From: Armatimonadota bacterium
GTDB lineage: Bacteria; Armatimonadota; SYMT01
Length of the DNA: 6,474 nucleotides
Direction: 5' to 3'
Assembly (NCBI GenBank): GCA_020696885.1
Contig: JAJFMS010000213.1
Location: forward strand, 1-6,474
Part shown: in pieces, positions 1 to 5,273 of the stretch
How the letters are laid out: each line of letters starts with the position of its first letter
Position numbering within the stretch: the first letter of the stretch is position 1
Notes under the pieces: model-generated
The model's database searches: none
Seen by the model: the letters and a program-made list of their open reading frames with translations, nothing else
What the model was told of the DNA's origin: nothing
Program-made: the position numbers and the translations under genes

Positions 1-323
1 CCCGGCTCGGCATCTTCCAGATGCTCCGCTGCTGCTCCGGCGAAGGGGTGGAGGTGGACGAAGAAGGCCAGGTCCGCCCGGCGGGCTCGCTCTCGGTGGG
101 CGAGGTTTGCTGCCGCATCGGAGGCAGCATGTCCACGGTTTCTCACCACCTGAAGGAGCTGCGCCTTGCCGGCCTTATCCGGATGGAGAAGCGGAGCCGC
201 TGGATTTACTGTTCAGTCAACTCGGACGCGCTGCGGCAGGTCCGGGAGTTTGTAGATGGAGACGAACCATGTCAGGAAGCTGTTGCCCCGGAAACGGGGA
301 CGAAGGCCGGAGCGTGCTGCTAA
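1..323 (+). CDS. arsR: ArsR/SmtB-family arsenic-responsive repressor, 5' end missing
   Basis: Winged-helix metalloregulator expected to repress this operon until trivalent arsenic binds. The frame stays open to the window edge and its first visible residues (RLGIFQML, from base 3) match the family helix usually written as DPTRLRIL. The true start therefore lies upstream, and the ATG at base 21 is an internal Met. From base 3, 106 residues are visible. The recognition helix is clear at residues 42-53 (SMSTVSHHLKEL), followed by the wing (LAGLIRMEKRSRWIYCSVN, 55-73). Vicinal cysteines occur at residues 10-11, 36-37 and 105-106 (the C-terminus). The classical CxCxxC site of plasmid R773 ArsR is absent, so the inducer site is likely a non-classical one built from the CC pairs (inference). 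About 20 residues (12-31) lie between helix 1 and the helix-turn-helix, longer than in many ArsR proteins. The end overlaps arsI by 55 bases. Family certain, arsenic specificity strongly supported by neighbours. Confidence 0.9.
   Translation, partial: RLGIFQMLRCCSGEGVEVDEEGQVRPAGSLSVGEVCCRIGGSMSTVSHHLKELRLAGLIRMEKRSRWIYCSVNSDALRQVREFVDGDEPCQEAVAPETGTKAGACC
258..262 (+). promoter_or_regulatory. Ribosome binding site for arsI
   Basis: GGAGA lies six bases before the ATG at 269, inside the arsR coding region. It favours ATG 269 over the in-frame GTG at 314, which has only a weak, closely spaced CGGAG upstream. Confidence 0.5.
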
Positions 324-835
324 CCACGGCCCCGGCGGAGCGGCCGGCCGCCGTCGGCACGCGGGTCCACCTCTCGCTGAACGTGCGAGACCTGGAAGCC
401 TCCGTGGCCTTTTATCAGGCGCTGCTGGGCAGTGCACCGCACAAGCGCCGGCCGGGCTACGCGAACTTCGCCCCGGAAGGGGTAGCGCTGAAGCTCGCCC
501 TCAACGAGCTGCCCCCAGCGGCGGGCGGGCGCACGCCGCTCAATCACCTGGGCTTCCAGGTGGAAACCGCGGCGGAAGTAAACGCGGCCCGGGAGCGCTT
601 CACCCAGGCCGGCCTCGCCATGTTCGACGAAGGCGACACGGTCTGCTGCTTCGCCCGGCAGGACAAGGTGTGGGTGCATGACCCGGACGGCAACGCCTGG
701 GAGATCTACGTGCTCACGGACGACATGCTCGCGGAGCACGACCAGAACGCCGAGAGCGGCGCCCCGGTCCACGCCGTGCCGGAGGGCTTGAGCAACCAGG
801 TGGGCGACCGTCCCCGCGTTTGCTGTGAGGGGTAG
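269..835 (+). CDS. arsI: ArsI/CadI-family carbon-arsenic lyase (vicinal oxygen chelate fold)
   Basis: ArsI enzymes are non-heme Fe(II) dioxygenases that cleave the C-As bond of trivalent organoarsenicals such as methylarsenite, releasing arsenite; cytosolic. The 188-residue product begins its fold at about residue 32 (RVHLSLNVRDLEASVAFY). The expected metal triad is visible as His34, His93 (in NHLGF) and Glu145 (in WEIYVL). The substrate-binding vicinal pair is Cys126-Cys127 in the family signature TVCCFARQDKVWVHDPDGN. The related CadI proteins of mycobacteria are named for cadmium induction, so the name alone does not prove activity, but the arsenic operon context favours ArsI. ATG 269 was chosen for its GGAGA site and gives a roughly 30-residue N-terminal extension with its own Cys5-Cys6; GTG 314 would remove it. 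The C-terminal tail ends in Cys185-Cys186. The gene overlaps arsR by 55 bases and stops one base before arsC. Confidence 0.9.
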   Translation: MSGSCCPGNGDEGRSVLLTTAPAERPAAVGTRVHLSLNVRDLEASVAFYQALLGSAPHKRRPGYANFAPEGVALKLALNELPPAAGGRTPLNHLGFQVETAAEVNAARERFTQAGLAMFDEGDTVCCFARQDKVWVHDPDGNAWEIYVLTDDMLAEHDQNAESGAPVHAVPEGLSNQVGDRPRVCCEG

Positions 836-836
836 G

Positions 837-1268
837 ATGCAGCCGGTACTCTTCGTGTGCGTCCACAACGCGGGCCGCAGCCAGATGGCCGAAGCGTTTT
901 TCAACACCCTCGCCCGCGAGCGCGGGCTGGAGGTCCAGGCCCTCTCCGCCGGCACCGCTCCCGGGGGACAGGTGAACCCGGTGGCAGTCCAGGCAATGGA
1001 GGAGCTGGGGATCAGCATGGCCGGCCAGAGCCCCAAGCTCCTCACCCCGGAGCTGGCTGCCTCGGGCCGCGTCATCACGATGGGCTGCGGCGTGCAGGCG
1101 GACATGTGCCCCGCCGGCACCTACATCAGCGAAGACTGGGGCCTGGACGACCCGATGGGCAAGTCGCTCGAAGGCGTGCGGCGCGTCCGTGACCAGATCC
1201 GCGAGCGCGTCGCCGCACTGGTGGGCGATCTCGCTTCCACGCAGCCAGCGGAAGGACCGGGCAGATGA
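837..1268 (+). CDS. arsC: Arsenate reductase, thioredoxin-coupled type (low-molecular-weight phosphatase fold)
   Basis: Reduces arsenate to arsenite in the cytosol through an intramolecular cysteine relay that is recycled by thioredoxin. The 143-residue product has the phosphatase P-loop with the nucleophile at Cys8 ([14 protein letters not shown]). The resolving pair is Cys84 and Cys91 ([11 protein letters not shown]), and the general-acid Asp is in DWGLDDP (Asp105). The six-residue spacing between the second and third cysteines matches the Staphylococcus aureus type, whereas many high-GC relatives have only three (MGCGDACP). Length is normal for the family. The ATG at 837 follows GAGGGG with a four-base gap and is preferred to the GTG at 825, which would overlap arsI. 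The stop overlaps the acr3 start as ATGA, indicating translational coupling, so that the arsenite formed here can be exported by the next gene product. Confidence 0.95.
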   Translation: MQPVLFVCVHNAGRSQMAEAFFNTLARERGLEVQALSAGTAPGGQVNPVAVQAMEELGISMAGQSPKLLTPELAASGRVITMGCGVQADMCPAGTYISEDWGLDDPMGKSLEGVRRVRDQIRERVAALVGDLASTQPAEGPGR

Positions 1269-2362
1269 GTACCAGCGCGGTGAGTCCGCCTCCGATGCCC
1301 GCGAAGCGGCTTTCGTTCCTGGACCGCTACCTCACGCTCTGGATCTTCCTGGCGATGGCACTGGGCATCGGGCTGGGCTTCGCGGTGCCCTCACTGGTGC
1401 AGGGCATCACCAGCATGTCCGTCGGCACCACCTCCATCCCGATCGCCGTCGGCCTGATCCTGATGATGTACCCGCCCCTCGCCCGCGTGCGCTACGAGGA
1501 GCTGGGGCGCGTGTTCCGCAACGTGCGCGGCATCGGGCTGGCGCTGCTGCTGAACTGGGTCCTGGCACCCGCGCTGATGTTCGCGCTGGCGATCCTCTTC
1601 CTCCGGGATCGGCCCGAATATGCCATCGGGCTCATCTTCGTGGGGATCGCGCCCTGCATCGCCATGGTGATCGTCTGGAACGACCTGGCGCGCGGAGACC
1701 GCGAGTACGCCGCGGGTCTCGTGGCGTTCAACTCGCTGTTCCAGGTCTTCTTCTTCTCGCTGTACGCCTATGTCTTCGTGAAGGTGCTGCCGCCGCTGCT
1801 GGGGGTAGACTTCGGGAACGTGGACCTCTCCCGCATCACCGTGCCGGCCATCGCGGAGAGCGTCTTCATCTACCTGGGGATCCCGTTCCTGGCCGGCCTG
1901 CTCACCCGTACGGTGCTACTCCGGGCGAAGGGACGGGACTGGTACGAGCAGGAGTTCATTCCCCGGATCAGCCCGATCACGCTGGTGGCGCTGCTCTTCA
2001 CCATCGTGGTGATGTTCTCGCTCAAGGGCGAGTACATCGTGCGGATCCCACTGGACGTGGTGCGCGTGGCCGTGCCGCTGCTGGTGTACTTCGTGGTGAT
2101 GTTCCTGCTGGCGTTCGCACTCGGCCGGAAGGTCTTCGGCAACTACGAGCAGGCCACCACCCTGGCCTTCACCGCGGGCAGCAACAACTTCGAGCTGGCG
2201 ATCGCGGTGACCGTGGCGGTCTTCGGCATCGAGTCCGGCGCGGCCTTCGCGGCGGTGATCGGGCCGCTGGTGGAAGTACCGGTGATGATCGGCCTGGTCA
2301 ACGTGGCCTTCTGGTTCCGGCGCCGCTGGTTCGGGGGAGCCACGGCGCTGCAATCGACGTAG
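1265..2362 (+). CDS. acr3: ACR3-family arsenite efflux permease
   Basis: Inner-membrane permease that exports arsenite, the product of ArsC and ArsI. The 365-residue protein has about ten hydrophobic segments starting near residue 23 ([17 protein letters not shown]), typical of the BASS/ACR3 fold. Family hallmarks are visible: the essential cysteine in [14 protein letters not shown] (Cys131) and the acidic residue in [13 protein letters not shown] (Glu310). [19 protein letters not shown] (62-80) is also typical of ACR3. Some databases call this family ArsB, but it is unrelated to the R773 ArsB antiporter. The start is well supported: GGAAGGA lies eight bases upstream and ATGA overlaps the arsC stop. 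It is the last gene of the ars operon, followed within eight bases by a hairpin. No ArsA ATPase gene is present, so export would be driven by the ion gradient. Confidence 0.96.
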   Translation: MSTSAVSPPPMPAKRLSFLDRYLTLWIFLAMALGIGLGFAVPSLVQGITSMSVGTTSIPIAVGLILMMYPPLARVRYEELGRVFRNVRGIGLALLLNWVLAPALMFALAILFLRDRPEYAIGLIFVGIAPCIAMVIVWNDLARGDREYAAGLVAFNSLFQVFFFSLYAYVFVKVLPPLLGVDFGNVDLSRITVPAIAESVFIYLGIPFLAGLLTRTVLLRAKGRDWYEQEFIPRISPITLVALLFTIVVMFSLKGEYIVRIPLDVVRVAVPLLVYFVVMFLLAFALGRKVFGNYEQATTLAFTAGSNNFELAIAVTVAVFGIESGAAFAAVIGPLVEVPVMIGLVNVAFWFRRRWFGGATALQST

Positions 2363-2369
2363 CGACGCC

Positions 2370-2399
2370 TACCGTGGTCGTGCCTCCGCGACTACGGTA
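2370..2399 (+). terminator. Hairpin just downstream of acr3, probable operon end
   Basis: Bases 2370-2380 pair with 2389-2399 as an 11-bp stem with a single G-U wobble (2376 with 2393) around an eight-base loop. It begins eight bases after the acr3 stop. No T-run follows, so it is not a canonical intrinsic terminator. It could instead stabilise the mRNA 3' end or act in a U-tract-independent manner, as is often assumed for high-GC genomes. Confidence 0.5.
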
Positions 2400-2508
2400 A
2401 GGAGTCCGGAACCGGCCGGAGCGGGTAACCCGGGCGCGATCCAGAGTGCGGGCAACCGGCGAAGGCGGCGGCGAGCAAGCCGGGGAGCCCGCCGCACACG
2501 GGGCGGCC

Positions 2509-2538
2509 TTGACCCGCGTCCGCGGAGTGTGCGAAAAT
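2509..2538 (+). promoter_or_regulatory. Weak sigma-70-like promoter candidate for the SulP gene
   Basis: TTGACC (2509-2514) and GAAAAT (2533-2538) match five and four of six consensus positions with an 18-base spacer, in one of the few A-rich spots of the gap. A transcript from here would have a leader of about 300 bases. In GC-rich DNA such matches arise by chance, so this is only a candidate. Confidence 0.25.
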
Positions 2539-2632
2539 CCCATGTTGACGTGGGTCGGGCCGAAACGAGCTCTGCTTGCGCTTTCCGGAAGAGCTCTCGT
2601 TGCCCCTGTGATGATCCACTCGCTCACGCCTT

Positions 2633-2646
2633 TATCCTGCGGGATA
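2633..2646. repeat. Small inverted repeat, TATCC/GGATA
   Basis: TATCC (2633-2637) and GGATA (2642-2646) form a 5-bp stem around TGCG. It lies seven bases before a second inverted repeat. Could be part of an operator or RNA structure; function not determinable. Confidence 0.35.
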
Positions 2647-2652
2647 CCCGGT

Positions 2653-2667
2653 CCGACTTAGAGTCGG
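2653..2667. repeat. Inverted repeat, CCGACT-TAG-AGTCGG
   Basis: A perfect 6-bp inverted repeat with a three-base centre. It can be lengthened by two G-C pairs past one mismatch (2650-2670). Its size suits a dimeric regulator half-site pair as well as a short RNA hairpin. There is no T-run after it, so it is not a good terminator. Confidence 0.45.
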
Positions 2668-2832
2668 CCCTGTCGTACCGCTGCCTTGCTTCGGTCACTC
2701 GGCTCGCCGGGTCCGGAGCGTGCCGCAGCGCGACTACGCCCCCCGTTTGCGTCCCCATCCCGGGGCGCACCGCCCCCTCCACCTCGCCTGCCCGGCAACG
2801 ACGGCACCCAACTGCGTCTGGCCCGGCATCCT

Positions 2833-2838
2833 GGAGAA
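2833..2838 (+). promoter_or_regulatory. Ribosome binding site that sets the SulP start
   Basis: GGAGAA lies seven bases before TTG 2846, ideal spacing. The next in-frame TTG (2858) would be 19 bases away, and no in-frame ATG fits the beginning of the transporter domain. Confidence 0.65.
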
Positions 2839-2845
2839 TTCCGTC

Positions 2846-4339
2846 TTGATCGCGGTTTTGAGTAAGGTTTTCAGCCGTCCCGAATGGCTGGGTAATGTGC
2901 GCGGGGATCTGCTCTCCGGCCTCGTCGTCGCCCTGGCCCTCGTCCCGGAAGCGATCGCGTTTTCCATCGTGGCAGGAGTCGATCCGCAGGTGGGGCTCTA
3001 CGCTTCCGTCTGTATCGCCGTGCTCACCGCGCTCTTCGGCGGACGGCCCGGGATGATCTCCGCGGCTACCGGAGCGATGGCGCTCCTGATGATCCACCTG
3101 GTGCGTGACCACGGGCTGCAGTACCTCTTCGCGGCCACCGTGCTGACCGGCGTGGTGCAGGTGGTCTTCGGCGCCCTGAAGCTCTCCCGGTACATCCACT
3201 TCGTGCCACGGAGCGTGATGGTAGGCTTCGTCAATGCGCTGGCAATCCTGATCTTCATGGCTCAATTGCCACAGTTCGCCGGCGCCGGGTGGCAGATGTA
3301 TGCCATGGTGGCGCTCGGGCTGGCGGTGATCTACCTGCTGCCCCGGGTTACCCGCGCCGTCCCGTCGCCGTTGGTGGCCATCGTGGTGGTCACCGGGCTC
3401 ACGCTGCTCCTGCGCTGGGACCTCCGAACGGTGGGAGACATGGGCCGACTGCCCACGCAGCTCCCGTTCTTCCAGCTTCCACGGGTGCCGCTGAACCTGG
3501 AGACACTGGGGATCATCGGCCCGATCTCCGTTACGCTCGCGCTGGTGGGGCTGCTGGAATCCCTGCTCACGGCACAGATCGTGGACCAGATGACGGCAAC
3601 GAGCAGCGACAAGAACCGGGAAGCGGTGGGCCAGGGGATCGCCAACTTCGTCACCGGTTTCTTCGGAGGGATGGCGGGGTGCGCCATGATCGGCCAGTCC
3701 GTCATCAACGTGAAGTCCGGCGGCCGCTGCCGGCTCTCCACCCTCGCCGCGGGCTGCTTCTTACTGGTGCTCATCCTGGTGCTCAGCCCGATCCTCACGC
3801 GGATCCCGATGGCCGCGCTGGTGGCGGTGATGATCATGGTCTCCGTCAGCACCTTCGATTGGGCGAGCCTGCGCCGCATGGCGGTGGAGCCCCGCGGAGA
3901 GGCCGCGGTAATGCTGGTGACGGTCACCACGGTGGTCTTCACGCACGACCTCGCCCGGGGAGTGATGGCAGGCGTGGTCCTGAGCGCCCTGCTCTTCGCG
4001 CGGCGGGTGGCGAAACTCGCTTCCGTGGAGTCCAGCCTGAGCGCAGACGGCCGCATCCGCACCTACACGGTTCGCGGGGAGCTCTTCTTCGTCTCGGCCA
4101 ATCACCTGGCGGCTCGCTTCGATCCGAACGAGCCGGTGGAGCAGGTGGTGATCGACCTCAGCGGCGCGCACCTGTGGGATACCTCCAGCATCGCCATGCT
4201 CGATCGGGTGATCCTGGGCTACCGCAGCCGGGGCGTGGAAGCCCGCCTGACGGGGGCGAATGCCGCAAGCCTCTGGCTGGTGGATCGTGTCGCCGTACAC
4301 GACAAGGTGGGAGCCGCCGAGCTGGCCGGCTCCCACTAG
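2846..4339 (+). CDS. SulP-family inorganic anion transporter with STAS domain
   Basis: Inner-membrane transporter for an anion such as sulfate or bicarbonate; the sequence does not tell which. The 497-residue product (TTG start) begins with the SulP entry region: [22 protein letters not shown] (20-41), [12 protein letters not shown] (43-54) and [13 protein letters not shown] (65-77). Hydrophobic segments continue to about residue 385. A conserved polar stretch lies in the middle: LES at 237-239, then [18 protein letters not shown] at about 249-266 and [25 protein letters not shown] domain follows from about residue 405 to 490, with the core [12 protein letters not shown] (437-448); STAS domains regulate transport and can be phosphorylated at such Ser/Thr positions. 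The arrangement resembles Bacillus YvdB/YbaR-type SulP proteins. The gene is separated from the ars operon by 483 bases, so it probably has its own promoter; a link to oxyanion or arsenic stress is only inference. A hairpin is built into its last codons. Confidence 0.9.
   Translation: MIAVLSKVFSRPEWLGNVRGDLLSGLVVALALVPEAIAFSIVAGVDPQVGLYASVCIAVLTALFGGRPGMISAATGAMALLMIHLVRDHGLQYLFAATVLTGVVQVVFGALKLSRYIHFVPRSVMVGFVNALAILIFMAQLPQFAGAGWQMYAMVALGLAVIYLLPRVTRAVPSPLVAIVVVTGLTLLLRWDLRTVGDMGRLPTQLPFFQLPRVPLNLETLGIIGPISVTLALVGLLESLLTAQIVDQMTATSSDKNREAVGQGIANFVTGFFGGMAGCAMIGQSVINVKSGGRCRLSTLAAGCFLLVLILVLSPILTRIPMAALVAVMIMVSVSTFDWASLRRMAVEPRGEAAVMLVTVTTVVFTHDLARGVMAGVVLSALLFARRVAKLASVESSLSADGRIRTYTVRGELFFVSANHLAARFDPNEPVEQVVIDLSGAHLWDTSSIAMLDRVILGYRSRGVEARLTGANAASLWLVDRVAVHDKVGAAELAGSH
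4307..4336 (+). terminator. Hairpin embedded in the last codons of the SulP gene
   Basis: Bases 4307-4316 and 4327-4336 form a perfect 10-bp GC-rich stem around a ten-base loop, ending directly before the TAG stop at 4337. The stop itself lies in the palindrome CCACTAGTGG (4333-4342). No T-run follows. Likely a 3'-end stabilising or attenuating structure; it may also be fortuitous within coding sequence. Confidence 0.4.
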
Positions 4340-4383
4340 TGGTCCGCCAGGCCGGGAGAACATCCGGCTCCGTGTGGGCGTGT

Positions 4384-4410
4384 GGAAGGCGGCGCTCTGC
4401 GCCGCCTTCC
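4384..4410. terminator. Bidirectional GC-rich hairpin between convergent genes
   Basis: GGAAGGCGGCGC (4384-4395) and its exact complement (4399-4410) make a 12-bp stem with a TCT loop. An outer perfect 7-bp pairing, GTGTGGG (4372-4378) with CCCACAC (4421-4427), encloses it. The element sits in the 109-base gap between the SulP gene (+) and the methyltransferase gene (-), so it can end transcription from both sides. No T-run is present on either strand. Confidence 0.75.
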
Positions 4411-4448
4411 TCCCCATACTCCCACACTCCCCTAGACGGCCACCCGGC

Positions 4449-5273
4449 TCACCCTTCGCGGCGATAAGCAAGGACCTCCAGATACTCGGAGTCCACCGCG
4501 GTAGAGCCGTCCGTGGCCGTGTTATGGGCTGACCACAGTGCCTCTAAGTCACGGCGCAAGCCGGCTTGCCCATCCGGATCCAGGACGGCAAACGCGCGGT
4601 TCAACGGGCCGAAGTAGGTGCGGAAATACTCCACCACCTCGGCAGGGGGAAACGGATACCGGAACGGGTACGCGCGGCGCGTCAGTTGGAGGTCGGTGGT
4701 TCCGGTCCCCAGGCGCTCGCGCACGGTGGCTTCGTCCCCCCAGAGCACGGGAGGTGGGACACCTGCCGGGGACGGTACGTACTGGCCGGCGGTCCGGAAC
4801 ATCTGGCCGGCGAACCCGCCCGGCGTCCAGTTGGCCATCGCGATCCGGCCTCCGGGCCGGCACACGCGCAGCATCTCGGCGGCCACCAGCTCCGGCCGCG
4901 GCGCGAACATGGCGCCAATCAGGCTAGCTACGAGATCGAACGAGGCGTCCGGGTACGGCAGCAGCTCGGCATCGCCCTCCTCGAAGCGTGCGGTAAGCCC
5001 TTCTGCCTCCGCCTGCGCACGCGCCTGTTCGATGAGGTTGGTCGCGATGTCTACGCCGGTTACCACCGCCCCCGCCCGCGCGGCCAGCAGTGCCAGTTGA
5101 CCGGCGCCGCACCCGATGTCCAGCACGCACGTGCCGGGCTCGATCTCCAGGCGGCGGAAGAACTCCACCGCCCCCGGCTCCAGATAACGCGCGAACGTGC
5201 CGTAGTCCCCCGCCATCCAGGTGGCCTTCAGACGGGCTTTCAGAGACTCTAACTCCCCGGATGGAGTCGCCAT
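4449..5273 (-). CDS. Class I SAM-dependent methyltransferase, substrate unknown
   Basis: Cytosolic methyltransferase of the Rossmann-like class I fold; 274 residues. Motif I is [10 protein letters not shown] (50-59), the acidic residue contacting the SAM ribose is Asp75 in GVDIA, and the next motifs are [16 protein letters not shown] (100-115) and the post-motif [15 protein letters not shown] (135-149). The C-terminal half ([31 protein letters not shown]) belongs to a widespread uncharacterised family. The conserved cysteines of arsenite methyltransferase ArsM are not seen, so a role in arsenic methylation is unlikely despite the neighbouring operon. ATG 5273 was chosen because AGGAGG lies seven bases before it. 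A TTG codon directly upstream (5276) would be only four bases from that site. The ATG overlaps the stop of the DUF1611 gene as TGATG, so the two products are probably made together and may share a pathway. Confidence 0.88.
   Translation of the reverse strand: MATPSGELESLKARLKATWMAGDYGTFARYLEPGAVEFFRRLEIEPGTCVLDIGCGAGQLALLAARAGAVVTGVDIATNLIEQARAQAEAEGLTARFEEGDAELLPYPDASFDLVASLIGAMFAPRPELVAAEMLRVCRPGGRIAMANWTPGGFAGQMFRTAGQYVPSPAGVPPPVLWGDEATVRERLGTGTTDLQLTRRAYPFRYPFPPAEVVEYFRTYFGPLNRAFAVLDPDGQAGLRRDLEALWSAHNTATDGSTAVDSEYLEVLAYRREG

Larger units (their letters stand above)
2363..2845. other. 483-base gap between acr3 and the SulP gene
   Basis: No convincing gene is seen here. The short open frames lack recognisable motifs and are crossed by inverted repeats. 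The contents, listed separately, are a hairpin after acr3, a weak promoter candidate, two adjacent small inverted repeats at 2633-2667, and a GAGCTCT/AGAGCTC inverted repeat (2567-2573 with 2590-2596) enclosing the palindrome TTCCGGAA (2583-2590). The last 170 bases are notably C-rich on the + strand, which would suit a long unstructured leader. The frame of the SulP gene is open back to 2720, but that part encodes a Pro/Arg/His-rich stretch with no transporter character. Confidence 0.6.

Noticed and set aside
21..23. ATG as start of a short 100-residue ArsR
   Set aside because: The residues encoded just upstream (RLGIFQ) continue the conserved first helix of the family, so the gene begins outside the window.
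109..128. Inverted repeat GCTGCC/GGCAGC in arsR
   Set aside because: It lies in the conserved helix-turn-helix coding region and is easily explained by codon content.
107..268. N-terminal extension of ArsI back to an ATG at 107
   Set aside because: It lies wholly inside arsR, encodes residues with no fold character, and has no suitable ribosome binding site; ATG 269 has one.
1189..2400. Large alternative frame overlapping acr3
   Set aside because: It is an Arg/Gly/Ala-rich shadow of acr3, which has all expected membrane segments and signature residues.
2532..2554. Minus-strand terminator: stem at 2539-2554 followed by ATTTTC on the minus strand
   Set aside because: No minus-strand gene ends here; the six-base stem with a wobble is weak and the T-run has only four bases.
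2545..2573. TTGACG at 2545 as a -35 box
   Set aside because: At 16-18 bases downstream there is no -10-like hexamer, and the bases belong to a small hairpin.
2446..2661. Possible 71-residue gene in the acr3-SulP gap
   Set aside because: No motif, no good ribosome binding site, and it runs through two inverted repeats; the opposite strand is open too, as expected by chance in GC-rich DNA.
2720..2845. Longer SulP reading frame starting at 2720
   Set aside because: The extra 42 residues are Pro/Arg/His-rich and unlike a SulP N-terminus; GGAGAA before TTG 2846 gives a standard start.
4449..5273. Arsenite methyltransferase (ArsM)
   Set aside because: The gene has general SAM-binding motifs but not the conserved cysteines of ArsM, and it is on the opposite strand, in another operon.
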